Position numbers and translations under genes: made by a program
Assembly (NCBI GenBank): GCA_019915135.1
Contig: JAHLMK010000010.1
Coordinates: 1,054,001 to 1,118,000, forward strand
DNA length: 64,000 nucleotides
Reading direction: 5' to 3'
Source: Strobilurus pachycystidiatus
Taxonomy: Eukaryota > Basidiomycota > Agaricomycetes > Agaricales > Physalacriaceae
In this document: in pieces, positions 20,582 through 31,309 of the stretch
Numbering within the stretch: position 1 is the first letter of the stretch
How the letters are laid out: each line of letters begins with the position of its first letter
Notes under the pieces: generated by a model
Told to the model about the DNA's origin: nothing
Seen by the model: the letters and a program-made list of their open reading frames with translations, nothing else
Databases searched by the model: none

Positions 20582-22590
20582 ATGGTCCTTACTCGTCAGC
20601 TCAAGCGGGCGGCTGAGTCCCGCGTCATCCAGGCAATCTCCTCCCTCTTCTTCAGCCCAGCCAGGTCAGTTGCACTGAACCGCCTCCCGAGCCACTGGCA
20701 CACGCGTTGACACCTCGGATACAGCCCCGTCGTCGGCACCGACACCGCAGACGTCGTGAAACTCGACATCGACATCGCCTCCATCCTCGCCATCCGCCAC
20801 CTAGACACGAACGCCGAGGCAAGAAATCGAGACCCCGAGGTTGTGGCAATGCTTGAGTTCCTGGAGAATAGCCCCAAGCCGTCCGGTCGCGTTGACGCTG
20901 CCAAACCCGCCGCATGCACGCCGTTCGGTCCCATCACAGAAGACCCAGGACCTCCTCCCCTCAAGAAACAAAAACGCGCAGAGGAGACGCTGCCGGGCAT
21001 CCAATACTCCCAGTGAGTTCCTGCTCTCCAACACCTCATGCCTCCCCGCCCTAACGCGCCCAGCCGCTCTCACGCCCACCTCCCTGCTGCCTCCTCAGCG
21101 CCACCTGGCACGGAACTACCCAAAGGGAAGAGACCAAAGCGCCCCTTTGATGCCTCGCAGCCAAAACCGAAGCGTGGCCACCGCCGGAAAAAAGATAGGA
21201 AGTTCCAGGTCAACGTTGCCGACGCCGAGGAATACTGCGCCAAGGGAGAGCTCGACGCAGAGACTCTTCCCATGTCCAGCACGGGCTGGATGGGAACGCG
21301 CTTTGGCGCTGCAGCGGCTGCAGCTCTGAGAAGTGCGCACGGTTCTCTCTTCGAGATCTGGGAGCATCTGCAGGGCATCGTCATGGTACCATATGTCGGG
21401 TAATTCCTCCCACCCCCTCTACCTCTACGACTTAAGAGCTTAGACTTTCGTAGGAAGGCTACCCGTTTCGTGGATCGCTCAGGTCGACTGCTCATTTTCC
21501 GGTCCCGAGTCACCAATTCCATGAGGGAGGATATCATGCCGAAGTTCATAAAAGAGGCCAAGAACTTTTCCGAAGTCTGTGAGCCTATGCCTAGTGCTAC
21601 CATGGAGGAAAACCAACGCGGTCGACACTGGTTTTGCGTCGCAGGTGCAGATCGGAACAACAAAGAGGTCTTTCTGTGTTTACTGCCGGGATAGCGCTCT
21701 TTTGCTAACGGCTGATAGGTCCCCGCACTTTCGAAATGGCATAAAGAAAACGAAAAATACATCACAGCCGCCTTCGCTCCGGGAACGGCCTTCTCCATCG
21801 TCAAGTAAGACTTACCATAGCTTCTTTGTCGTCAACTGCTGACAGGCGCCAGTGGGATTGCGAACAAGCTCCTTGAGGACGTGTTTCCCGTGATCGCCAC
21901 TCGTTTCAAGCGCTCGGGGGATTATATGAGGGATCAGCACAACATGCCCCCTCTATTCGGTTATTTCTTCAACTGGTGTCTGAACGGCTTCCGAGAAGGG
22001 ATCAAGCGCATCTACTGTGACCCCCATGTCGACTTCAAGAACATAGCCTTGGGTGTTTGTATCGTCTTTGTCTACGGTCAGTTTTCCTCGAGCATCCCCA
22101 AGGGTATCGCCAACAGGCTCGTTAGGAGTTTTCAACTATTGCGAAAAGGCCTGGCTAGTGGTCTGGGAAGCCAATATATGTGTGGAACTCCCCCCGGGAG
22201 CTTTCATCCTGTACTCCTCTTCTCTCTTCTACCACTTCAATGTTGATCTGAAAGGCTTGTCTTGCTTTCTTCATCTCTTCCCAGCTTACACGCTTCCTAG
22301 ACATCAAGGTCGTTTCTACAAAAAATGGTGAGACGCCAACTCGTGAGAATTCAACCCCTCTGGAGAACTATGCCCCACTTGAGCGACCAGCGAACGTTAC
22401 GGAGGAGGATTGGGCCGCTGGAAACGGCCGAGGGTCAGTGGTATGGTTCAATCAGGCCTCGATGTTCCAGACATCGGAGACCGGCCACGACACACTCAAG
22501 AGGGCCAGGGCGAAAGGACATTCCGGAAACGCAGACTGGGAGACTTTCCTTCATGCAGAGACAGGGGTATTCTCTCAGCGTCCGATATAA
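20582..22590 (+). CDS. 2OG-Fe(II) oxygenase-like (TET/JBP-like fold) protein, Agaricomycete family
   Basis: ATG is in a good context (GCCACCATGG). Exon 1 ends at a GTCAGT donor (20665) and exon 2 starts at 20725; at least five further introns of 40-65 nt follow. The N-terminal ~150 residues are basic and low-complexity (KRPKRPFDASQPKPKRGHRR). The core runs from TGWMGTRFG through VPYVGKATRF, FGYFFNWCLNGF to PHVDFKN (candidate H-x-D iron ligands), VFVYGVFNYCEKAWLVVWEA, and LPPGAFILYSSSLFYHFNVD (candidate distal His). The C-terminal tail includes VTEEDWAAGNGRGSVVWFNQ and ends FSQRPI-stop at 22590. A frame change near 22250 needs an intron I cannot place. Members of this double-stranded beta-helix family are expanded in mushrooms, and some TET/JBP-like ones oxidise 5-methylcytosine. 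That activity is not shown for this gene. A relic of a relative lies at 26794-27190. Confidence 0.6.
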
Positions 22591-22649
22591 ATTTTGATAC
22601 GTTACTTCACTTGATACTTGCTTCTATAATCACACCTCTCGTGTCCACT

Positions 22650-22885
22650 AAGCCAGTGCAAGCCACACACGAAGCGGCATCGGCGCAGAGGAAGTTTATT
22701 CCAAGTGACGTGCACTGTTCTCTGCTCAGAGGAAATAGCACAGGTCCAGGCAAAGTCCTGGGAGGCGCAGTTCTGGTAGGCAGCAGCGACGGTTGCCCGA
22801 TGAGCGCAACTGACTGCCCGGTCATAATTTACCGGCTCGGCCCGAATACCCGCAGAAGTCTCGAGACCCTCTTGAGACACATTCC
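22650..22885 (+). repeat. 121-bp-repeat family, single unit plus end block
   Basis: GCAAGCCACACACGAAGCGG, then GCGCAGAGGAAG, TTCTCTGCTCAGAGG, followed by the end block GGCAAAGTCCTGGGAGGCGC, GCCCGATGAGCGCAA and GTCTCGAGACCCTCTTGAG. It lies just downstream of the 2OG-like gene. Confidence 0.85.
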
Positions 22886-22994
22886 CAGGAACCCCAAAAA
22901 CCGTGCATTTAGTTACTTCTCTCTGGGTAGTGAGATGACCTAGTTCAGGATGAAAGTTGGAAGGAAGAGTACTCATATCGTAGTCATATTGTAG

Positions 22995-23901
22995 CTAAAG
23001 TATCCTATAAATGCGCACAACACCTCCCAAATTTCTGGAACCCTCCTCAAACTTCTCCGCCTCCCGGTGAGATTCAAACGTAACGATCATACGATCGCGC
23101 CTCTCCCTCAGTGACTCGCCCTCCCCACGTTCTTGGTCCCATACAACGTCGCTGACGTCTTCACCGGCGCAGTCAAGGCCCTCCAAAAGAGTGAAAAGGG
23201 TCGTCCAAGCACCGTCGTTTCCCTTCAATGGCTGTGGAAGTATGACTAAAAGTCGCGCCCCAAAACGAAAAGGAATGCGCGGGATTGCCATGCCCTTCTA
23301 CCCAGCCGATTCAGTTCCGTGCGGAAGAGAACGAAACGGACCGTACCATTGTCGGAAAAACACATTGAAGGCGTTTTTTCAGAGCAATCCGTTCAGCAAG
23401 GAGGCTCCGAATCTGAAATAATCGATTACGACCACCCCGACAGTGCATATCGCGACAAACCTTGGCCTTGAGTCTCCGGTTCTTAGCACTTTGTTTTTGA
23501 TAATGATCCTGAGCGTCGTCCACCTTCTGGGAGCAAGGTGAGCGTTGTATGGAAGAGATAATGACGGTTCTCACTTTCTCGACCTCAAGGCAGAACCGCC
23601 TCAGATCAGCGATGAGGATAGTGGCGGGGTCGCGCTGCGCATAAAAGAAGAACGTTCAGCCAAAGTTACAACATCAAGAACCAGACAGTACTTCGCGATC
23701 CACAGGGGAGCCCAATGCAGTACGGGACGAATCTGAGGCGTTTCAGCAAACAAGCACATGAAGAATCATACTGATCATACCCGACTCGTGCTGCGCTCCT
23801 TCCTCAGAGTCGGAAGACTCCGATCCTGAGGAGCTCCGCTCGGTCGGATCGTAAGAACGATAGCGTGAGTCATGGCTGCGTCGAGGTCTAACAGGCGGCA
23901 T
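22995..23901 (-). CDS. Predicted coiled-coil protein with conserved-looking C-terminal block, unknown function
   Basis: ATG at 23901 (MPPVRPRRSHDSRYRSYD). Exons join in one consistent frame: an acidic/Ser stretch SSGSESSDSEEGAQHES, then SSRTALGSPVDRE, RDPATILIADLRRFCLEVEK, KVDDAQDHYQKQSAKNRRLK and IRSLLAERIALKKRLQ, and a last exon from KGMAIPRIPFRFGARLLVIL to RNLGGVVRIYRIL-stop at 22995. Introns of 48-65 nt have GTATGA, GTACTG, GTGAGA and GTTTGT donors. The helix in the middle is heptad-like. I do not recognise the family. Like its neighbours it combines short exons with a coiled coil. Confidence 0.6.
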
Positions 23902-24852
23902 TGCAGGCAATGTTCAAGAAATGAAGACGCACCTGAGAGCATTATTTAAGCCCACAGCCAGTGGGCAGGGATCATTCTTCCGTCAAAGACATCCGTGTCA
24001 GATCCTTGGAGCGTGCAGGTTGTCAAAGTTTTCTTGTCTGACAGATCATTAGAGCGTACCATACCACAAAGGCAAATGAGGTGTAAGTCTTGGCGATGGA
24101 TGACGAAGATAGGCCAATCAGCGCGTGTACATGCGCGAACAAAGCAACAACTGGCATCCCGATGAAAGGCAATCCCTGAGCTCGACCGTTTCTTTCTGTC
24201 AACAAAGAGGGAGAACGCCAGACGTTTGAGGGACGCGCCCCCTTCCCTACTCGCCGCCTATTAGTATATGGTGCTGAATCTTTTTCAAACCATAAGTGGG
24301 AGCAATGTAGACTGATCATGAGTCGAAGAAGCCGCCTACTAGAAAGACATCGTGCTCATGGAAATATATCACAAGAACTGGCAGGTGATGCCGGACAAAG
24401 AGATTCAGTAATGGCCAGCCGTCATCGAAGTGTCCAAAGTTCAAAGAAATGTAATCGAGGGGCGAAGTCTAGGTCCGTGCCGAGTAATTGATGATGATGC
24501 CGTATGAAGATCATGATGAGCGGGCGCGCATTCCTCTTTGAGTCCTTGACGATCATCGCCCACCTCTTTGAGATTCGTGAATCGGATGGCTCAATTTCTT
24601 TGTCCTTCGCTGTCTTCAGACTGTGCCTTTGTGAGTTGTTTGTCCAAACCACGCCTGCCATATCAAAACGCTTATATCCCACAGTTCGGCAGGGGACATA
24701 CCAAGCTTGCAGCGAATTCCTCGAGAGCGCTTTCCTACAGTCATTCGGCAAAGGCGCATCTCTAACTCCTCCTATCCAATTTCCTCAAAGTCCTCCAGTG
24801 CGCTTTCCTCCTTGCCACCCAGTCAATCTGACTTTATCCCATATACGTAGCG
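23902..24852. other. Intergenic stretch between divergent coiled-coil genes
   Basis: It separates the minus-strand gene starting at 23901 from the plus-strand gene starting at 24853, so both promoters should lie here. ATTATTTAAG near 23941 is an AT-rich candidate core for the minus gene. No other feature is recognised. Confidence 0.45.
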
Positions 24853-25947
24853 ATGCTCAACAACACCAAGTCCGCTGGCATAACCAAGCGCAAATGCGCT
24901 CCCCGCTCGCGCTCTCCTCTTGGGTCCCTCCCCAAAGTCAAGGTCGTTGATATCCACCAGCAGACGGTCCACGACCTTCTGCGCGAAGTGTCAGAGCTAC
25001 GCGGCGAGCAACAAACCCAAATCGACGCGCTTGACGCCTTGGAGGTTCAGCACTCCCTCGAGTTGGGTGCCATGCAAGAGAACATGGTCATCTTGGTGCA
25101 GGTAAGTTGTGTGCGCACCACTCACCTGTCCTTTCTGCTAACTTCACCTCTAGAATCACGAGAAGGAAAAGATCGCCTCCCGGGTAAGTCATTTTCCAGT
25201 GGTTGTTGCTGCTTCTTGTCATCCTAATTACATCCACAAGAACATTCTTCAGTGGGCGAACCAGCTCAACGCCGTCCTGGAAGCCAAGCTCAAACAGCAA
25301 GATAGCCTGCGAGCGAAGCAGCAGGAACGCATCGAGAAACTCTCGACCGCCAACGCGAGCCTCCGTGAGGAGCTCGAATCTCTAAGGATTGATTGCGCTT
25401 ATATCGAGGTGAAGCCAGTCTCGGTGCTTCAATACGAGGTACTGATGGCGAACTTCTAGATTGAGGAGGGCGAAATAATTGAGCACGACATCTACCGTGT
25501 CCGCTTTGAAAGCGAAAAGAGAGAATGGACGGTACGTTGGAATACCAGGCACGTCCTCGAGATTCTGCTAATCCTTCCCAATTCAGAAGCAAAAAATGGA
25601 AGAATTGACCGCAGAGGTCAATGCTCTGCGTCAAAATGACTTGAGAGAGCTCCAAGTTCGTGCTTTGCCCTTATCAGCATTTGCGAGTGTTCACCGTCGT
25701 TGGGTCGTTTTAGGAAGCTCATGAAGTGCTCTTCCAAGAACGCCAGGACTTCGAGAGCGAATGGACGGCCAAACAGCAGATCATCGCCGCAGAACGCAAG
25801 GAACTAGAGCATGAAAAAATAATCCAGCGACAATTGGTGTCCTGGACGCCACTGAATGCGACTGTAAGTGCCCTCATACGGATGTCCAAGAACTGGGTTG
25901 AGGGAGAGGGAAGCAATGCATTCAAACTTTTTTTCAATCAGAACTGA
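24853..25947 (+). CDS. Predicted coiled-coil protein with (I/V)E(E/D)GEI motif
   Basis: ATG at 24853 (MLNNTKSAGITKRKCAPRSR). Exon 1 ends at 25101 (ILVQ|GTAAGT). Exon 2 is only 30 nt (25154-25183, NHEKEKIASR). Then come WANQLNAVLEAKLKQQDSLR with a long helix, the exon IEEGEIIEHDIYRVRFESEK, KQKMEELTAEVNALRQND, EAHEVLFQERQDFESEWTAK and a last two-codon exon AAC-TGA at 25942-25947. All introns are GT-AG, about 50-80 nt and phase 0, so exons could be added or lost without frame change. The IEEGEIIE..IYR.RFESE exon has a clear relative in the 46.6 kb gene (VEDGEILEEGVYRARYDSEL). The protein is almost entirely coiled coil; its function is unknown. Confidence 0.7.
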
Positions 25948-26793
25948 GATAGAAGATACCAGACTTCGTATCGAATCGATAGTTCACCACTTCTCTTTCT
26001 TATTCCTTCGTTGTTTCCAGTTATTCAGACATTAGTTCCAGTATAGTATTATTATCATAACATTTCTTGCCGTGTGTACTTCATTTTCCTACCAGTCTTC
26101 TCAATCCATAGACCGCATAGACCGCACCTTGAAGTTCTGTTAGTGCATAGGCTGCACGTAGTCCAATGCTGAGCACTGAGTTAGCAACAACTTGGCCTGA
26201 CACGCAAAGGCAATTTCACGATGCAGAAACGCCTTGACATGACTCACTCGAAGACAATCCAAGGGGTGAGTCGTTCCGATGCAAGCGTCAACTGGGCTCA
26301 GGAAAATGATACAGATAAGATGCAGATGGTCGACGCGGGACCCAACTGACCGTATTCACGTCCAGCAGCGTTCACCCCTCAGAAACTTCGTCGGAAGAGG
26401 TACAACGCACAAATGGTTCCGTCGACTCGCTCCAGTTCACTCTGTTCTTCCTAGTAGCGGATTCACTGCTCCACAAAACACCAAGCTCTGATTATTCTCC
26501 TGCCGTAGGTGCCGTAATGCATCGACTACTATATCCCTTCATTGCCTGAGCTGCATCCTGTAAAAACAGTCATGAAACCGACCGACTGCAGAGCATGGAG
26601 AAATCCTACCTGGAGCCGTGGTCACTCGCCATCCGTAAAACAAGCTTGGCCGCATGTATGTTCCACCGCGGCATCACATGAAAGTCTCTTTTGCGCTCCC
26701 GAAGGCTGCGCAGACAGAATCAATCGGATATCCAGCGACTCTTCAGAATCGAGCACTGTTACCATTGTGAGCGTCTCGTCTTGTACGACCAGG
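25948..26793. other. Intergenic stretch, nothing recognised
   Basis: The AT-rich part after 25948 probably holds the 3' end of the preceding transcript. Open frames of 70-90 residues at 26279-26491 and 26542-26817 lack motifs. Confidence 0.45.
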
Positions 26794-27190
26794 TTACCCG
26801 CAAGGATTCGCCAGTGAGGCCTGATTGAACCAGACAGCTCGACCGTTTCCGGCCGCCCAATCCTCCAACGAAATGTTAGCAGGTCGCTGCAGCGGGCAAT
26901 GTTGTTGAGTTGAGTTTTCTCGAGTTATGGTCTCACCTTTCTTCGTGATGACGACCTTGTTGTCTGCAACGGCATAAGCTAGGAAGGCCAAGGGGGGCCT
27001 GCTTCAGGGATGAGTGGGACGGTGGGTCGGGGAACGGTTGATTGCGATTAAACTGGCAGCGCGGAAGAATAGGATGATACAGCTTCAGTGGCGCACCGCT
27101 CAGCAGTCTGGCTGAGCCGACGTATGAGAGCCACGACGGCGTCGGTGGTCCATGTAGAGGAAGTTGCACGACGGCGGCAGCGACAGCTAC
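26794..27190 (-). pseudogene. C-terminal relic of a 2OG-oxygenase-like gene
   Basis: The minus strand reads VADNKVVITKKGETITRENS, then PLQRPANISLEDWAAGNGRA and VWFNQAS. It parallels the C-terminus of the gene at 20582-22590 (STKNGETPTRENS, PLERPANVTEEDWAAGNGR, VWFNQAS). Upstream, shifted frames (ILPRCQFNRNQ) look like remains of the distal-His region. There is no start, and the frame is broken. Confidence 0.65.
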
Positions 27191-27329
27191 TATACTCGCG
27201 GGGCCCTCGGGGAGACGAATGATACTCTCCAGACTCCGACTGATGACTGGCGACAGTAGTATGCTTCTCGCTGGCCCAAAGGTCGTAGATCGTTGTTGCG
27301 AGTTATGACCAGATCGACATCATGTCTTG

Positions 27330-28780
27330 ACCGGAACAGCATCGGCGACTGGGATAATGGACGTTCTGGTGTTCAATCGTGACGACACCAGCCTTGGCGA
27401 TGAATACAATTTGTGGTTCCTATATTAAAACTTTCTAGAGCACAAGGCTCCCGAGTAGCATCGACCATCGAATTGAACAATAATGGAGGCCGTGAGGTGC
27501 GATCTTGACGCTCACTACCTCGTCGCGCACGCTGGAGGATGTCTGGGCATTTGGCCATCGGGGGCGGCATCTAGCGTTTCCTTGAGACGGATGACCTGGT
27601 AACTGCGAATGTGCACGAGAATGTCCGTAAGTTATCTGGTTTTGAAAGAAGCATGGATCAGAACAAAAGCATACCATACCGCTAGGGTTCAACTCTCACA
27701 TGTGCACGCTCTCACACGTTCACAGCGGGCATCCCAGGTGGTCGGACCGTATGTACCCTCTGTATATGGTCTCTCCGATTTCGTCGTCGCCTGCTCGTCC
27801 CTCCATGCCTTCCACGCCGTTCACGGTTCTGCTGATGTGGTGAGTGTCGGCCTCGGCATTGATCTGACGCTGCTCGTGTGTGCTGAGTTCTATGGAGCAC
27901 CGAGATATGGTAAGGCAATTATTTAAGCAAACAACGGCGGATGCTGGCTGACTTTGGCGAGACCAGAACCAGCCATGACTGGAGAAAGCCAGATCGCAAT
28001 GAGAAGAATGCGGAAGGCAAAGGTAACAAATCACGCACAGGACATTGTCGCGTCGTCTCTCCGCGCCTGCGTTTGTCCGGTCGTTTGGGTCACTGTCATG
28101 CTTCGCTTGAGAGGTAGATGTGAGAGCTGCGCATGACTGAGATCCGCCAACCGTTCCAATACCAGCCCACGCTACTGCAAGCCACACACGAAGCGGCGTC
28201 GGCTCAGAGGAAGACTATTCCAAGCGACGTGCAAAGTTCTCTGCTCAGAGAAGATAGCATGAGTCCATCGGCCGTTCGAATACCAGCCCAGGCTACTGCA
28301 AGCCACACACGAAGCGGCGTCGGCGCAGAGGAAGTCTATTCCAGGCGACGTGCAAAGTTCTCTGCTCAGAGAAGATAGCCTGGGTCCGCCAACCGTTCCA
28401 ATACCAGGCCATGCTACTGCAAGCCACACACGAAGCGGCGTCGGCGCAGAGGAAGTCTATTCCAGGCGACGTGCAAAGTTCTCTGCTCAGAGAAGATAGC
28501 CTGGGTCCGCCAACCGTTCCAATACCAGGCCATGCTACTGCAAGCCACACACGAAGCGGCGTCGGCGCAGAGGAAGTCTATTCCAGGCGACGTGCAAAGT
28601 TCTCTGCTCAGAGAAATAGCATGGGTCCAGGCAAAGTCCTGGGAGGCGCAGTTCTGGTAGGCCATGGTGATGGTCGCCCGATGAGCGCAATTGACTGCCC
28701 GATCATGACTTATCGGCCCGGTCCGGAAACCCACAGAAGTCTCGAGACCCTCTGGAGACGCACTTCCAAAAACCCTGCAG
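27330..28780 (+). repeat. Dispersed repeat, locus A (carries the 121-bp array)
   Basis: It matches locus B (53.4-54.55 kb) in inverted orientation (sum of coordinates about 81911 through the array), and its 27.8-28.76 kb part matches R1 (32.2-33.0 kb). Shared blocks include CCTTGGCGATGAATACAAT near 27400, TTCACGGTTCTGCTGATG near 27825, TGGAGAAAGCCAGATCGCAA, GTGAGAGCTGCGCATGACTG, then the 121-bp units and the end block. No coding capacity is seen. Confidence 0.75.
28172..28655 (+). repeat. 121-bp tandem array, four units
   Basis: Units begin with CTACTGCAAGCCACACACGA at 28172, 28293, 28414 and 28535, a strict period of 121 bp with very few differences. Each unit contains TTCTCTGCTCAGAGAA, 7-bp inverted arms around CT. 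Because 121 is not a multiple of 3, the long open frames across it are not coding. Confidence 0.92.
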
Positions 28781-28819
28781 TAGCTCCCCTTATCTGCCGT
28801 TTGCCTGTTCTTGATTTGT

Positions 28820-29760
28820 CTGTGGCATGTGCGTGTACGGACGCGCCTTTGCACATTACTCGCGCGTCTCTGGTCCTGCCATTACTCGCAGGCAGTCGTG
28901 TGCGGGCACGCTATAATTCAGGTCAGTTCCCCGTTTCTGGTCTCGCCTGAATTTTACTCACTCGTGTATAGACACGCTCTTCTCTGTCAGTCGCTCGTTT
29001 CTGTTCCCGGCCATTCCTCTCGGGCAGTCGTGTACAGACACGCTTTGATTCTGGTCAGTTCCCCGTTTCTGGCCTCGCCTGAATTTTTACTGACTTGTGT
29101 ATAGACACGCTCCGCCCATTTCTGCTCCCGGCCATTTCTCTCATGTAGTCGTGTACAGACACGCTTTCTTGAAGTAAGTCGCCCGTTTCCGCACCCGACC
29201 TGGACTTCAACTTCCCCGTTTTCAGAGTCGCTCTTTCTGGCTGGTTGCCCGTTTCTGGATGTGCCTGTGTATAGTCAGGTTCCTCCGCTGGTCGCCCGTT
29301 TCTGTTCCCGCTCGATTTAGCTTTGCCCGTGTACAGTCACGCAGTATTAAGGTGAGTCTCCCGTTTCTGGTCCCGACCTGTATTCTGGACCTGTTGTTTA
29401 GACATGCCCGCCCGAATATGGGTCGAACACCTCCCAATATCAGTATTCCGCCAACGCTCCGTATGCGTTGCTTACTCGCATTGGCTTGATCCCAAGCTAA
29501 AGGGCAATCTACAGTCAACAGGCACCTGCTTCTGCTTTTGCCTTGTATGCGCACGCTTTTCAGCGCTAGTGGCCTGTTTCGGGTCCCGACCATTCTCCCT
29601 AGTCAGTAGTGTGTAGACACATGCTTGCTTCGTGTACGGCACCGCGTCCTCTGGGTGAGCATCCCGTTTCTGGTCCTGCCTGCTTTTGCACTGACTCGTG
29701 CATAGACACGACGTCTTTGCACATCGCCCGTTTCTGGTCCTGGCCTCAACTTGGCTCTCA
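28820..29760 (+). repeat. Degenerate ~60-bp tandem repeat with CGTGT-ACACG hairpin core
   Basis: The region alternates CGCCCGTTTCTGGTCCCG-like blocks with CGTGTACAGACACGC-like blocks, for example near 29030, 29150 and 29330, about 15 times. The second block is self-complementary (CGTGT/ACACG around 4 nt). Spacing varies by a few bases, so the array is old. It follows repeat locus A directly. Confidence 0.75.
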
Positions 29761-29999
29761 GATCTCATTCCTCACTTCTGATGGGGGTATGCTCGTGAAT
29801 TGTTTCTGTTTTCCATGTTCCGTGTACAAAAAATGAAAGTATCTATCAAATATATCATACAATATGATCATGAATGAGCTTCATTGAGCTGTTGCACGAT
29901 CACACAATGTAAGCATTTGAGACAATGTAATCGGTCACATATTCGGGGAAGTATTCTATAGAGACGGTTCAATGTATATAGAATGTAAGTTGCGCTCAC

Positions 30000-30072
30000 C
30001 AGAGTCGAAGTATGTATTGATCAGTACATACTGCTACTACCGCGAATATAAAGTCACGTCCACCAAAAAAAA
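30000..30072 (+). mobile_element. 73-bp poly(A)-ended insertion with 15-bp target duplication
   Basis: GTAAGTTGCGCTCAC occurs at 29985-29999 and again at 30073-30087. The 73 bp between them end in eight A residues and contain a near-palindrome (GTATGTA..TACATAC). A 15-bp duplication plus an A-tail is the mark of target-primed reverse transcription by a LINE-type machinery. The right-hand duplication contains the stop codon of the neighbouring minus-strand gene. Confidence 0.7.
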
Positions 30073-30083
30073 GTAAGTTGCGC

Positions 30084-31106
30084 TCACTCTTCGTATTCTA
30101 TACTACCACTGTCCTCACCTTCCGACAAATCAAGCGTATCATCACGGAGCATGGCCTGTACTTCGTCGACCTTTCTGCACATAGCATTCAGCGTGCTGGA
30201 AAGTATCATTAGGCAAGTTGCAAACAAAGGGAAAGTTCACTCACAGGGTAGCTTTCTTGCGAGCTTGCTGGAACGATAACTCCTTCCGCCGCAAGTCCTT
30301 CACCAATTTGTTATTGATGGCCAGCTTGTCCTCAGCCCTTTGCTTAGCGCCCTTCAAGGTGGCCATGCGAGACTTGGCGTCCTCGAGCTCCACCCGAGTC
30401 TTTTCCAGCTGTGACTGAGCCTCCTCCAAATCCAACTTGTGTGCCGAGTTCTTGGACTCAAGCTCTCGGATGTGGTCTTCCAAAGTCCGGACTACGCGAT
30501 GACTTGCCTCTGATAAACCCTGGTTCACCTTGCCGTTGGCGATGCTCTTGACCCGGTTGCTTGGCGCACGGCAGGTAAAAGGGAACGATGAAACCACAGG
30601 GGAGGCTGACACAAAGCGTCGATGAGGAACAGGGGGAGAGTGAGCGGAGCGAGACATGGATGGCCTGTTCAAGACAAGACTGGATGCAGTGTGGTGGCCA
30701 GTACTGTCATTGCTAGTAGCAGGTCCTGGCGGGGGCTGGGAGGTGGATCCCGGCAGTGGTTGGGAGGTGGATGGCTGATGTGAGACTGGCAAGCAGGCAG
30801 CGGGGCGTCGAAGAGCGCGCCGAGAAGTGGGTGGTGTGGCTCCAACAGAACCGTATTTAGTGATTTCCTCCAGAACATAATCCGAGGGTGGGCGGTCAGA
30901 TTCGACGTGTGGATCGAAGCGATTGACTGCCAAATAGATGTCTAGATCGCGTTTCAAGCGACCCTCGGCTGTCGGTTTCGAACGTTTGCTGGGTGAAGTA
31001 GACTCAACCGGCGTAGCTGGCCGTTTGTTCGGGGATGCTGTTGAAGATTAGGTACTACCTGCATTGCGAGAGAATGTGTGAAAATACCTGATGCCTTGGG
31101 AGGCAT
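30084..31106 (-). CDS. Predicted coiled-coil protein, three exons, unknown function
   Basis: Exon 1 31106-31088 (MPPKAS), exon 2 31037-30245 and exon 3 30195-30084 are joined by introns of 50 and 49 nt. The N-terminus has ASPNKRPATPVESTSPSKRS, a basic, possibly nuclear-localising stretch. Then come LKRDLDIYLAVNRFDPHVES, a Pro/Ser-rich linker (QPLPGSTSQPPPGPATS) and a ~120-residue coiled coil (RTLEDHIRELESKNSAHKLD, LEEAQSQLEKTRVELEDAKS). Exon 3 adds LTLNAMCRKVDEVQAMLRDD and an acidic end SEGEDSGSIEYEE. A short direct repeat overlaps the stop codon because of a downstream poly(A)-ended insertion. I do not recognise the family. Confidence 0.72.
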
Positions 31107-31234
31107 AATGATAAGGGCAGCAAGTGGGTGAATCACTTGTGTGAAGACACGGTCTATTCGGACGCCCATTTTTGGCCGCCCGAGCACACCATGTCTACCA
31201 GTAATGTTTGAGGGCTAAGTAGGGTAGCCTCGTA

Positions 31235-31309
31235 AGACCTTTGGTGTAATGGTAACACGCCTAGAGGCAGTGCTGCTAGGAGTCGCAGGTTCGAATCCTG
31301 GTGTGGTCT
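31235..31309 (+). tRNA. tRNA-like sequence, probably a pseudogene or tRNA-derived head
   Basis: It has an A box (TGGTGTAATGG) and a perfect B box (GGTTCGAATCC). The D stem GTGT/ACAC is perfect. The acceptor stem pairs AGACC with GGTCT but then has a T-T mismatch. The T stem has one mismatch. The anticodon stem CCTAG/CTAGG encloses 11 nt instead of 7, so the anticodon cannot be assigned. A T-run (CCTTTTT) follows near 31338. It could be a decayed tRNA, or a tRNA with a 4-nt insertion. Confidence 0.55.

Noticed and set aside
28172..28854. Long open frames across the 121-bp arrays (for example those reading RRRFVCGLQ and VACSSMAWYWNGWR)
   Set aside because: The unit length is not a multiple of 3, and the frames exist only because the repeat lacks stops. 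They occur on both strands and at every array locus.
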